64,000 nucleotides of DNA from Anaspis maculata (Eukaryota; Arthropoda; Insecta; Coleoptera; Scraptiidae), in NCBI GenBank assembly GCA_949128115.1, contig OX421964.1:20422892-20486891 (forward strand), in the 5' to 3' direction. Positions 35,301-47,745 of the stretch are shown in pieces. The position numbers were made by a program, and so were the translations under genes. The notes under the pieces are model-generated. The model worked only from the letters and a program-made list of their open reading frames with translations, did no database searches and was not told the origin of the DNA. Within the stretch, counting starts at the first letter, position 1, and the number at the start of each line of letters is the position of its first letter.

Positions 35301-37992
35301 AAGTATCAAAAGTATAACAGGAGGCTGTACTGACGTGTATTAAAGAACAGATTCAGCAAAACAGTATTCAACATTCTGAGAAAATTATTCGTATAAAGAC
35401 TGGATAAAAGTGGGTTTTATTTTTTGAGGCCTATGTGCAACTTAAAAGATAGCGTATAGTGGAGTAGGTATAATAGTATAGTCCTAGAGTATAGTAGAAT
35501 ACAAATTAATCAACAATTATATAAACATGCTGTTAATAAGGTTTGGTTTCTCCATTTTTGACATTGCTTTACACCAACATCATCATTTGTTTGAACCTAA
35601 GATTCCTATGATTCTACTAAGGGCTCAATTTCAAGTCCGACATGCGCCCAGAATTGCGGCGGACTACCATGACAACGGCGCAAACTGACTTGTGTTAGCC
35701 AACCAGGCCTCGGTATTTGGCAACTTGCACCGCTGCAACTTTGTGCCACCTGACTTGGAATTGAACCGCAAGAAATTTTGATTAGTTGATAAGCTAAGCC
35801 AAGCCAAAGCCATAACTTGGTGATTGAGGGGCAGTGTGCCAAATGAGAACCTTAGATTTCTCTCGATTGATGTTTCTAAAAAAAAATTCCAACACAACTC
35901 TTGCTAGCTTCTGCTCTACATTGGTTAAGCTACCGAAATGATAGTTTGCAGACATTTTCCAACAAACACATTCTTTGAGGTTTATACCTAACTCACTTTA
36001 TAAGTATAGAAAACAGAAATCCAGTTCGAGCCAATGAAACGGCCCCATGCTACAGCAACTACCAAGGCAATTACGGACGTTCTTCCGAAACTTAATGGAA
36101 AAGACATGATCGTCCTCTCTAGGTATATTTTGTTGCGGGTTTCACCTTATTTTTTGCTAAGTGGCTGAATGCTACTAAAAATCGCTAATACCATTATTAC
36201 CATTGCTTCTTTTGATGTACAAGGGCTGGTTGAGGAAAGGCGATCACTGCTATCAAGGCTACCAAAAGGAAAGTGAAAACATCTAGTCCTACGTCTGGCC
36301 ACAGGAAACGGTAATAAACAGCTTCAAGTCTGGCTTGGTCATTTTAGGTTGCCCTTGCATCAAGATTCGTCTATTAATACGGGGATAAGACACACGCATC
36401 TGGAAGCAAAGACTCGCCAAAAACGGCATACAGCCTTCAAGGACTATCGATTGGCCAATCCACAATCCCCCATCATCCATAACCAACCGCAACATTTTTT
36501 TGTTAACGGCCTCATCCCGACAGATCCTCGAGTTGTTCGACAAGAGCCCGGGACGACGGCGACAAGGATAATTAATTTTATAGGGGCCCAACCGCTGACA
36601 GGTCCTGCTCCAGATACACCCCCACGCTCGTGCCTTTGCCTTCTTATAATAAAAGTATCGATGAAGACTGGCTGGGAAAGATTGGTCTCGAATTATTACA
36701 AGCCGCACGCGAGATCGCCATGAGTTCGATAGGGCATCGTCCATTGGCCTCGAAAGCTCAAGTGGTGGTGTCAGTGGTGGTGGTGGTGGTGGTGAATGAA
36801 CCCCACAGTTTTTGTGTGTCGAGAGAGCAGAGTGTAGCACTAGCAAGAGCACAAAAATGAATGGGATTCATCCTTCACCTTCCGTGGGAAAAGTTGGGAA
36901 AGGTCGCGGCGCTGATGGGGGATCGGATGCTCCAGGACCGTCCGTATCTCGCGTGCTGGGCCTCCATCCGTGTCCCTTTTTCATTGAAGACTTTTTCCGG
37001 TTGTTTCGCGCGCGCCCCGGTCGCATATAGACTTGCGGAATCAAAAAGTTTTTGGGTTTCCTTTTTCCGGACGGAGCCGAGAGCCCGGGGATGTCAAAGT
37101 CGCGCTGAGGACCTCAGGGATATCAGCGGATAATTACATCATAAATTCTCGTCGCCGTCGCATAGTCGGGAAGAGAGTGAAAGTGTGGCAGCGGCGTGGC
37201 GTGGGTTGGGTTGGGTTGGGTGTAGGGAATGTAAGTAGCAGAAACATCTCGCGACCGGCTTGTTGGGAAAGGTCGGGAATTCCTCCGACAACGAGAGCGG
37301 ATAAATAAATACACCGCGGCACAACAAACTCGGATAAAGTGGCTTTCTCTGGGTTGCTGCTTGGTGGCTGGGCCGGCGTCTCTCATCGGTTCTCACTTTA
37401 CTTTTAAGCATTAGCTCCTCATAGCTTATAGTGAGCTGTAGCATGTACTTTTCAAGGTACTTTTTGACTGATTTATAAACGCAATTGAAACCTGTCATTT
37501 AATTAAAAACTGGAGAAAAAACGTGAAATTGGAAACCAAAAATGTAGCATTAGTACATACGTCAACTTCAGCTACCTCAAATCAAACAGGAACGAGAACA
37601 AAGGCCTAACAATTTTGAACGATTATCTACCATAGCTTCATCCGCGATGAGAGGTAAGAATATAGCTTGAAAAGGGTCCATCCCCTCAATGAAAAACGAA
37701 GTTCGAGTTTACTTTTGCCCGCCAAAGACAGTATGATTCGCGTAGTGAAGTCACCGCGAGATAAGAAGAAACGACCTTCAATTTCAACTTGACGATACTC
37801 TCAACAAACACGTAAGTTCTGGGCCATTGCTGGCTGATTCCGCCGTTACCTACTGAAATAGATGGGCCCAGTAGGCAGTCAATGATGAATAGTTACAAAA
37901 AGAAGCGGCTTACGGACGGTGGGCCAACAACTTCCAAGGTTCAATGGGCCAACGCATGTATCTGACTGTTTGCCCGTGCTTATCATATGTTG
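35301..37992. other. Non-coding; GC-rich and CpG-bearing from ~36500 to 37400
   Basis: A GTG microsatellite lies at 36757-36792 and GGGTT units at 37200-37220. Overlapping reading frames on both strands (for example 36289-36852 minus) contain no domain and look like by-products of base composition. A promoter or untranslated exon of a host gene is possible but not shown. Confidence 0.35.
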
Positions 37993-38352
37993 GCCCAACG
38001 ATTTGCCGATGCCTAAACAATAATGTGCTGGCGTTCCCCAACGCTTTACCGTTGATGTTGGAATATCAATGAGCCAGAAATGCTTGTCCTCGGTCTGCAG
38101 ATGTAGCTCGGTATTGGCCAAATATCCTTTCTACATTTTGAATCGACGGTTTTTCAACTTTTGTGTGTCAAAATAGGGAAACAAACAAAGGAGAAAAGCG
38201 GTTGAACAGGTTTGTGAAAAGGATATTATTTGGCCAGTACAGAACTGCATCTGTGAACCAATGACAAGCACTGTTGGCTTCTCGATATTCCGAATTGGTA
38301 AATCGTTGGGAAAACGCCGGCAGATTGTTATGTTCACGCATTGGCAAATCGT
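37993..38352. repeat. Foldback element, ~125-bp arms
   Basis: CAACGATTTGCCGATGC... through GTATTGGCCAAATA (37993-~38115) is the inverse of ~38228-38352. Between them are ~110 bases. Nearby words such as TTGGCCCAACG and GGGCCAAC resemble the segments at 11230-11420 and 12390-12560. Confidence 0.75.
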
Positions 38353-41300
38353 TGTTCCTAAGACTTGATTATAAAAAGTTTCACTTGGGTACTCTATCAT
38401 GTGTTATCTATTCATGTGTGAGAAATATTTATTAGGTCAATCAAGTAACAATATAGGTGATTGCGTAATGTTTCTTAACTTGATCATAACTTTGCCGTGG
38501 AGGATCACAGTTGAATAAAAAACAAATGTGGTCTGGGCCGGTCCGGTTCAGTGGCGGGTTGCATCCTGAGGTACACGAGCTGATAACGTATTCTACTGGC
38601 ATAAGCCAAATTAGAACACAGCACAGAGCGTCGGGAACGGCAAGATGATGACGATAACAGCCAATGTCAACATGCGACTGATCAGCTTATGGAACGTCGA
38701 CGAAATAAAGAAACTTGGTGATTGGAATACTAAAAGGCCTGAAGGAATGGATGAGAATCAGCTCAACGCCAGAGGGAATGAAGCGACATAATAGTAGAAA
38801 AACTATATAGAAGATCCAGAGCCTGAAGGAATTGGACGCAGACAAGTTCGACTCCGGCGCCGGAAGGAATGACAAAGTCGACGGCCGAGTAGATGGAGAC
38901 ATGGTGGCCGGCCGAAGCGGCCTACGAATACGCTTCTGCTGCTACTACTCGGAATGAAAATGGCAGCGAGATAACATAGAAGAAGTGGAAGAACTCAAAT
39001 ACCGAGGGATCTTTAACTTTTCTTCTATCGTGAGCGCCATCTTCAAATTACCCTTTGTGAAATTATTGTTGAAAAAATAACAGAGGACGACTTTATTGGA
39101 TACACACGATTGTTTTATTTTGAAAAACCAGGGTCTCAGCAAAAGGCATTTAAAGTGATAATGCTTGGTGTTGGTATTGTGACGATACCTCACAGAAAGC
39201 CTACACAGAAATACCATCACTCCCTAACTTACCGTAACTACCTACTTCGCGTCGGAGAGCGGGCGTGGGTTTTTTTGTACATATGTATAAAAAAAACATG
39301 AAAAAGATTTGCTTGTTCGAATGGCGCGGCAAGTGCGTGACGTCACATTTTGAAGAGCCAATAGAAACTCTAGTTGGCCATTCAATGACTGAAGAACACC
39401 TTCCCGTTTTGAACTGATTTATACCAAAAAAATAAAATTAAATGCTGGAGTGCTATGGTTTGATCTCACATTTTGGTCGATTCTTCCTCAAAATTCACTT
39501 ATTTTTGCTCGTGCAGGCTTCGGATTAATGTCACAACAGTGTTATTAGTGCCATATGAGTGGCAGTACTGCGAGCGTCGCATGCCATTATATCAAGCCCA
39601 CGTCAAATAATCTAGCTTTTTGAATACAATTTCGCTTCATAATACATAATAACTCCATGCAATGGCATCAAAAACAAGTTCCTTGTAATAAAGTTGTGCT
39701 CGCACGTGAAAATACACCACTACGTAATGGATCCAGAACGAATGCTTAGGTCAAATGTCAAATGCGTTCCCCTCTCCTCCCTTCCTTCCATCTCCTAGCT
39801 CACTTTCAAGCTGTGACGTAGCATATTATTCCTGATTTGAATAAGTCCACTTTCAAATGATTTTTTACCGAAATGAAATCATATTTCGAAAAACTTTTCC
39901 AACTACAAATTCGTCATTCAGATATTTATCAGATTTATGATACTTTTATACTTAAATGCGATTGATGTCCAGTAGCCTATTTATTGACGGCGCCAACCAA
40001 GCTGTAAGATCCCCTGAAGTTTAATTTATCGCACCAACCTGGTTAGGTGCGTAAACGACTTACCCCGTGCTCCCCTAATTGTCGAAATTCGGATCGCGTC
40101 CTGTGACATGTAACTGTCACAACTGACAGTTCGAATGTGTGTTTGGAGGTTAGGTCCGATGTCAACAAACAATTACCATTTGCATTTTACTTAAAAAAGC
40201 CACAGTGAGGCTGCAGTTTAATGGAAATTTATAAATAAATGAAAATACAAAATTCCGAAAAGGTAAGTTACAAGTCTGTGTACGATTTAGAAACTAAATG
40301 TCAAAGCAACAGGTCACTATGAAACAGCAACTTCATTTTTAGCAATGAACGAATAATGGCAGTCTTCGGGACTCCAAGCCTCATCCAGCGGAAACGTTGC
40401 CGGTCAGGAAGTACCCTCGTAGTGCCCCAGCTACCCCCAGGATCCCTAAGTCACGCCAATTTACCATAATGATACCGTGGAAACTACGAATAACCTACCA
40501 ACGAGAGCGTTCTGGTTTGGGGTGTTTTCTCGGTCTCGTAGACCGTAATGAGAACAGGGACGAGACTGTCAGGACTGGAATAACTTACATACACTCACAG
40601 GGGGCACCTACCCAATGTTCAACTTAATCCTCCGGAACGGAACGGCTCCTTTGTCTCCGACAGCACCCGGACTCCTCCGGTGACCGGTGACGTGAGGTGT
40701 GGCCCACCGGGACGTCACTTGCGACCCCACGCCAGGCGGGTTCTTCAGTGAAGACGCTACGGCAGCAAACAGGCACTCGATGCCGGGCAAAACGACGACA
40801 GCTGGTAATAGCAAAGGACATCCCCCGATAGCCTGGGGTGGCACTACAGTGGCGCTGGATTCTCCGAACCGACGGTCTGAATCGCAGCCCGGATTCCAGA
40901 ACTGAATCGTCAGCTGAATCCGAATCTCCAACTGAATCGTCAATTGAATCCGAATCTCCAACTGAATCCTACAATTTTTGCAACGCGTGTAAGGATCGGT
41001 TCAGAACTACCTATTTATTCTCAATTTCGCTTACCCCGGGTTCCTGTTGCAGATGCCCACAATAACCCATAACGGCAGGGTGCTTTCCAAGGTGTTTTAA
41101 CGGCAGAAGACGGACAGCATCGCTGGATTACCGGGGATTCAATTCGCCTCCAAATTCACATGCAAAACGGCTTCTTGCGAAATCGGAAAGGACCCGCAAA
41201 AACCTTATCTTTATACGCGCCTGCGTGTTTGACTGTATTAATAAAATCGTTTGACCGCTCTTTTTGATATATCAGTTTTCCAACCGTTACAGTATACAAG

Positions 41301-41451
41301 TAGAAGGTACCTTTTATTTTTTGTCCTTAGCGTTCGGACTAAAGGGAAGAGACAGAAAGTTGAAAAATGAAGATTGTGTCCGGCAGAAGAGCGGTGAAGT
41401 ATGAGGAGAGGATGATGAACCAAGAAGAGTCTTAAGATACTGCAAAAGCTA
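38353..41451. other. Non-coding; GC-rich stretch at ~40380-41060
   Basis: No supported gene. Overlapping frames in both directions near 40600-41060 lack domains. A 30-bp tandem repeat lies at 40901-40970. Confidence 0.35.
40901..40970. repeat. 30-bp tandem repeat, ~2.3 copies
   Basis: ACTGAATCGT or ACTGAATCCT recurs at 40901, 40931 and 40961 with CCGAATCTCCA between. Confidence 0.8.
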
Positions 41452-41571
41452 CCGTATGATCAAAAACTTTTCTCCTCTAGACAGGCTGTGGTCTGGTCAT
41501 TGGCAGGCAAACGAAGCTGATTTTGGCCAGGCCACGGCCTGCCTAGAGAAAAAAAGTTTTTGATCATACGG
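41452..41571. mobile_element. 120-bp foldback MITE, copy 3 of 3
   Basis: CCGTATGATCAAAAACTTTT and its inverse, flanked by TA at 41450-41451 and 41572-41573. It is the best-preserved copy. Confidence 0.9.
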
Positions 41572-41734
41572 TATAAAGAAAAGCGGAAGGAGACAGGGGG
41601 AAGAACATTGAAGTTTTATGAAAGAAAAGGGTATGCAAGCGAGGAAATTGAAACAGTGACAGAAGACGACGAACTAATGATGGAAAAGGTAAGAATGAGA
41701 GACAGAGATGTGGAAAATATTGACAACGTTGAAA

Positions 41735-42294
41735 TTGATTCTACGTCAAAAGTATAATTTCTTGGCCTGACTGGAGATATCATGTAGATACATTGGCACA
41801 GGAAATGGCAAGATATTGTTTTGTTCTTGGGAATCTGTCATTTTATGTGAACAGGGGGGCTGCATTTACGGCCTATCATGCATTTGTACAGTCCAGAATT
41901 CGATATAGGGTGATTTTTTGGGGAAACTTAGTGGATGCTAAAAGAATACTCATTCTCCAAAAAAGATGTCTCAGAAAGTTGTAGAGGGGTTTTCAGGGAA
42001 TGCGGGGTTTTTACGCTGATTGGTCTCTATGTTTACGAAGCAGTCACGTTTGTAGTAGGCAACAAAGACCTTTTTGCACAGCATGAAAGAGTGCATCTCT
42101 ATGACACAAGCAACAAAGGTGATCTAATCAATGATAAAGTGAGTTACACATATATCCAGAAAAACGTTCGTTACATGTTAATAAAAATATTCAATAAAGT
42201 TCCATTGAGCTTCAGAAAGCTGCCGCGTGCATTAGCTGCGAAAAAACTTAAAATATTTCTTTTAGAGAATCCCATTGATTTTAATTGTAATTAG
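41735..42294 (+). pseudogene. C-terminal part of a LINE reverse transcriptase, frameshifted
   Basis: Plus-strand frames read FLGLTGDI, then VQSRIRYRVIFWGN...AKRILILQKR, then YVYEAVTFVVGNKDLF and a GDLINDK...YIQKNVRYMLIKIFNKVP stretch. This order (thumb, FWGN-type box, LQKR, IYE box, KLYNKLP box) matches the region after the palm in CR1/jockey-like LINEs. At least two frameshifts and an early stop break it. It is unrelated in sequence to the LINE at 24065. Confidence 0.75.
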
Positions 42295-42674
42295 TTGTGA
42301 TTTGTGTTTGTTTTATCTCAGTTTTTATCTATACACTCACCATAATGTAGATACTGCTATGTTTATTTCTTTATTTATTGATTCTTTATTTCTTTCTAAA
42401 TTGACGGGTAACACGCATTGTTTGTATACAGGGTGTCCCGAAAATATACCGACAACGTTCTGAGCAGCTTCCTCTCATCAAAACCAGAAAAAAAGTTCCA
42501 ATGAACATGGGTCCGGAAACGCTTTCCAAGGGAGCTACAGGCCCCTAAAGGTGGGACCCTGAATATGGTTTTTATCCAATATCTGCGAAACCGTTCAAGG
42601 GAAATCAATCAAACTTGACACATCACTAACCTGCCCAACAAAATGAGGCAAGAACAATTCCAAAATAATTCACC

Positions 42675-42802
42675 TTGTATTGTTACTCGTATGTTGCGTA
42701 TAGGAGCTGTGTTTTATTCCTTTTTTTTTAACGTACTCTACCCCTTTTTATGCTTTTGCGCGATGCTTTTGATGCGTTGTTATCCTTTTCTTGAGCTCTT
42801 TC
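42675..42802. repeat. 128-bp repeat, inverted copy at 46825-46951
   Basis: TTGTATTGTTACTCGTATG through GAGCTCTTTC, ~95% identical to the reverse complement of 46825-46951. The 169-residue, Phe-rich frame starting here (42643-43152) is not supported as a gene. Confidence 0.85.
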
Positions 42803-45050
42803 GGTTTTTTCCCTGCATTTCATTCTTTCTTTACACGCGTCGACTGCCTTATCTTGCGACTTTCTTCCCTTTTCGTGTGAGTTATTCTTACTTTTTAATG
42901 TTTTTTTTTACGATTGTTAGCGATTTCCAGCCCTGTTTCTTGTTTTATGACGCGTTTTTTTCAGATTGTCCAACACCTCTATTCCGCTCCACGGTCCCGT
43001 TTGTGCCTTTTGGTAGCGTATTACCACTAAACAATGTCTTTTCCTGGTTTTCTCAAGATTTCATGCCATTTCCTGCCCTGTCTTGTTTCATGACGCGTTA
43101 TTTTCAGCTTCTCCCGGCTCAACAACTCTTTTTCACTCCCCAGTCCCATTAGTGTGTTTATTCTTTCGTTAAGTACTATTTCCACTTCGTTCGGGAGGCT
43201 GCATATCCGCCCGGCGCTAAAAATAGACTGCGTAGTTCCCTACTTTTCATGAATTTTTTCTTCAAAATGTGTGTATCTTCCGCAAAATTCCTTTCAGAAA
43301 ACCTTCTTAGCCACTGTTTGTAGTCCATTCCTACTTATGGAACAGTAGAGGTCGCCTTTATGACACGGTCACAATCACAAATTTATCAGAAAACAATTGG
43401 ATTTGATTCCCACTTGAGACAACCCTATATGCAGTATGTGTGTACGAATGTATGCGAAAACTGCGCATGCGCTAGACTGTGGAGATTCATGGAGATTTTG
43501 TGGAGACCTAAATGATGGAGCTTAAAGTGAATGGACGATATTTACAATAGGATGATTTGGAATAAGATTTGAGGTTTCCCCGGTAAATTGAAATTTTCCT
43601 TAAAATTTTTTCAATTTTCTGCAAATTGAAAAATATTTGTCTCCAATTCCAACTTTTCACCCGAAGAGATGTTGTGAACAAAAATTTTCATAGGTTCCTG
43701 GATACTAGTCAGGAAAGTTTTGAGGTTACACAACCGATTTTTCTTCAAATATGACGTCATAGGAGAACTGTTGGAGTGGGTATTAAATAGATTACAGATT
43801 ATGTAACTGGATGTAGAAACATGCATCGGAAAAACAGGGTTACAGGTTGATGCGTCTTGTCAAAATCACTACTTAAAGTAACTACTATAGTATGTTGACT
43901 TGTACTGTCATTCTAGTCGGCTGTGAGATTTTGTTTTCAAGTTTCCAAATCTGAAATATAGAAAATCCCCAAAACTTTGCGGTTGGCATCTCTGGCTTCA
44001 TTTAGCGTTTGTCGTTCGGACCACTTTTGGAACAGATTTTCACGCATTTCCTCTGCAGATAGACGTAATATTTTTGTGGGACGTGATGTCTGACGCTTTT
44101 TTTCCATTTTATTGGAAAATGTGGTAATTTTTGACCTGTTTTCAATTTTTACCAATGAACTAATAAATCAAAGTAGCTTTGACATTCGACAGGTGTCAGA
44201 AGTATTTTCAACCTCTCGAAGCCGGTTCAGCTTTAGGTTGATTCAAACTAAAAAAAATACTGGGCTTTCGTCCAAAAAAAGGGTCCCATGGAATCATCAA
44301 TCTATTCTCCTCTTGCAGTCGAAAAAACACGCCGAATCATGAAGCACTATTGGCAAGACAAGAAACATTCTAGCAGGCCTGCTGTTACAGCAGGATTCAC
44401 GTGTAAGAAGTTTAATCAACCGAATTCCAAAAACCCAGCTCAAAGTTGCGTATTGGACCGAAATTCATGTGTGTACCTTTAGTTTTCAATTTGCTTTCGT
44501 TTTGAACCTTGGCGAAACGAGTTTTTGTCGGCCTTGAATGGCCGCCGTCAAGATGACTTGAATCGAAGGCGGCCCCGTAGGGTTCTGGTGTCTAAATTAC
44601 GGTAATACAGCTCTGCGCCCCTCTAGTTGCATTTCAACGTATGACAAGGTCAGGATTCCAAAATTTCATTATAAGTTTGATATTAAATATAACTTCACTT
44701 CTGAAGAAGTCAGTTTCACACCAGGTAAGAAGGCGGCAAGCCTACACTGCTAAAGTGGAAAATTTGCCCAGCCAACTAGAGTCACAGTACAAGTGAACCT
44801 ACTATAATAAGTATACCACTTACTTGAAAGGTTTTTTCAACAAAAGTGCCTATAGAATTGAAGATTGGAAATTTTGCAATCTTTGAACTTTCGATTTTTT
44901 TTACCAAACGTTAATTTCACAAGAGTTTATGATTTACTAATCTTTGATCAGCATCATTCAAACTAAAAAATGTAACAAAATAGCGATTTTAACCAAAAGC
45001 CAGTTTCAATGTAATGGGTGCGGGGTTTTTTGTCAAGGCTCATCCACACA
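42803..45050. other. Non-coding, nothing recognised
   Basis: Short unsupported frames only. Confidence 0.4.
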
Positions 45051-45261
45051 GACCCTATAACCGTAACCATAACACCAACGCTTACATTAATGTAGAAGCT
45101 TGGATCTTTACATTTGATGCGTGGGGCTGAGAACACAAACAAAAGCAGGTTGCCGGTTTCCGGTTTCGGCACCGACAACCTGTTTCCATTGTATCCTCGA
45201 TCTCACGTCACTTCTACACTAACGTCGCCCTAGTGTTACGGTTTCGGTTACGGTTGAGGTC
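45051..45261. repeat. ~210-bp foldback element
   Basis: GACCCTATAACCGTAACC...TTAATGTAGAAG mirrors CTTCTACACTAACG...CGGTTACGGTTGAGGTC. An internal GGTTGCCGG / CCGACAACC pair forms the centre. Confidence 0.7.
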
Positions 45262-47512
45262 TATGTTAATGCCGCTTAACAAATGCAGGGTGGTGGATAT
45301 ACTTTTCGTTGAGCCACCCCGTAGAATAGGTATCTATCGCGATACGCAAACTACTTATTTTGACGAGAATGAAACTGAGGTTGTGAGTAGAGAAGTGCGC
45401 CTGTATCAGAAGTTCAACATTATATCAGAACAATTTTGAACGATCCTTCTCCGTCCCGATGCTCCTCTTCAAACGCCCTCTCTCCACCGCACCGGGCCCT
45501 GACAAATGGCCGCAAATCCCGATCCTGACACCGGCTGAATGCGACTTAATCGTCCATTAATTTCGAGCAATTTAAGGAGTCCTCAAGTCCCGGCTGAAAG
45601 AGTATAGCCGCCCGACGGCTCGGGCCTGCCTTTGGGCCGAGGGTTGCTGATGGGGCGGTCGCTTCCTTCCTTATACACCACCGCTACTTCCACCACCAGC
45701 CAAGTAACAGGTTGCCGACTGATCTTTACCCTTTCTCGAATCCTTTGAATCCCGGCGCTTTCCCTTTCTTAAGTCAGGGTCGGGTCCCGTGGCGGCGGCG
45801 GCATCAGCAACGGGTCCCAGTATAGCTCCGGTCCCGACCTAACTTCCCGCTATTGATATGTAAAAGTGTAAACTTGAGTAACTGTGTGGCCGCCCGCGGT
45901 TGGAATAGGTCGGGAATTCGGATCTCCCTCGGCGGAGAAGGAGGAGAAGATCCTTTCTCTTTGAGCAACATCTTTCGGGTTTCCGCTCCTGCGGGGAGGA
46001 GAAGGAGAGGTTCTTAAAGGATTAGGGTAGCGGAACACGGGGATTAATAAATGCTGTACTCTTGCTTCCTCTGCCTCTGCCTGCCGTCGTCTCATCGACG
46101 ACCCCTCGACCTCTCACGGCAATCGCGCCCGTTTTTCCCGGCGTCGTCGTCTCCAACCGCTGTGTAGTAGCTGGAGTGTGGCATGCCCGCCACACACCCG
46201 TCCGCCCCCACGGAGGCCCCTTCGGTCACATTAGCACCGCAGACGTCGTCGACGGCTCACTTGTCGCGGCACGCGCCGCCACTTTCGTTTTCACATCATA
46301 TCACATCAGAGCGTCGCGTCGCTTCCGCTCCCAGCAGTCCTCAGTTTTGTCGTGTTTCGCGACAATAATTCACTTGCAACGGCATGCACAGAGAATTTAA
46401 TTTGGACATTCATTTTTAATTTGGACATTAATTTTTTACACTGGAATGACGAGTAAATAAATGGTTTACGGTGAATGTATGCAATGGAATTACGACGGTG
46501 TCCCAAAAAATACAGTGAATGTTTCCATCCAAAAGAGATTGCCTCGAGAATGGCCCCCAGCACTATGCAACCAACAATACAATGTACCATACAAAAGTGG
46601 TGGTATTCCAGAGATATGGCACTACTAGATACCAACACACCCTATTGGTGCGACAATCCATCAAGCTCTATCTCTTTCTGGTACTGGTACATACCCCCCC
46701 CCCCATTGGCCATCCAAACATTTTTTTAACATGTATTTGAACTTGAATTATTAATCATAGTCGCAGCTTTTACAAATAACAGTTTTTCAGCTAACAACAT
46801 TCTCTAGTCGTGACCCCCCCCATTGAAAGAGCTCAAGAAAAAGATAACAACGCATCAAAAGCATCGCGCATAAGCATAAAAAGGGGTAAAGTACGTTAAA
46901 AAAAAGGAATAAAACACAGCTCCTATACGCAACATACGAGTAACAATACAACTGTACAATTTTCGTAGCGTGCTTTTATTTTCCGCTCAAGTGATATAGG
47001 CAACCAACAATACAGCCGTTTTCACTGTTGCCTAAGTTGAGCCCGTGGGGTCCCATCAAGAGTTCTGTATTGACCCTGCATGACACAAAAGCTGAAATAT
47101 CTGGCACGTATTCTGTTTTCTTCTTCACAGCATACACTTTGAAAGGCACAATAACGATAACCTGCAATGAGCGATGTCGCACGCAGCTGTCGGCTAGCTG
47201 TCAAACGTTGACCATTGTGAATGAAACGTCAATTGTCAAAAAAAAAGACCAGCAAGAATAGAGTGTGGTTACCATGGCGATGAGCAAGGAAAGTAGGTAT
47301 TATTGTCCTGAGCAATCATTTCAGGGACATGCGCTGAATTTTAGGCGGGCTTTTTGAAACAACCGGACAAAAACCTTCGAATCCTACTCTAATGCACCTG
47401 TAATGTAATACAGCGCGGAAGATTTCCAACGTTAGTCTATTTTTGAGATGAAATAGCTATAATATTTCATATGTGCAAAAATTTTGTTCATGACAAAAGG
47501 TGCGTTCAGTTA
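45262..47512. other. Non-coding; GC-rich block at ~45430-46370
   Basis: The block has raised CpG content and competing frames on both strands, without domains or convincing splice sites. It could include an untranslated exon or promoter. A repeat copy lies at 46825-46951. Confidence 0.3.
46825..46951. repeat. 127-bp repeat, inverted copy of 42675-42802
   Basis: Reverse complement of 42675-42802, 4 kb away. It ends at GAAAGAGCTC on one side and CAATACAA on the other. Confidence 0.85.
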
Positions 47513-47648
47513 GCTTATTTAGCCGCAAGTTTTAATTTTAGTCGTAAGCGCTGCATCGCTCATTGGCTGTTCTGAGGAGGCTGGTTCATAAGAGCCAATG
47601 GGCGTCTCTGCGCTTGCGACTAAAACTAAAACTTGCGGCTAAATAAGC
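47513..47648. mobile_element. 136-bp foldback MITE
   Basis: GCTTATTTAGCCGCAAGTTT and its inverse, with further pairing of CATTGGCT and AGCCAATG near the centre. Confidence 0.85.
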
Positions 47649-47650
47649 CG

Positions 47651-47745
47651 CCATGGATCTCCACGAAACCTCCATGGATCTCCACGAATCCCCAAAAACC
47701 TTCACGGATCCCCACGGATCTCCACCAAACCTCCACGGATCTCCA
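47651..47745. repeat. ~20-bp minisatellite
   Basis: About five units related to CCACGGATCTCCACGAAACCT, directly abutting the MITE at 47513-47648. Confidence 0.8.

Noticed and set aside
36289..36852. 187-codon minus-strand frame with a proline run
   Set aside because: Overlaps equally long frames on the other strand in a GC-rich block; the prolines come from a GTG microsatellite; no domain.
37200..37220. Telomere-like repeat
   Set aside because: Units are GGGTT and few; insect telomeres use TTAGG, and the tract is internal.
40380..41065. Possible host exons in a GC-rich block
   Set aside because: Several overlapping frames in both directions, no consistent splice sites, and an internal 30-bp tandem repeat.
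42643..43152. 169-codon Phe-rich frame
   Set aside because: Begins inside a repeat copied at 46825-46951, has T-rich composition-driven residues and no domain.
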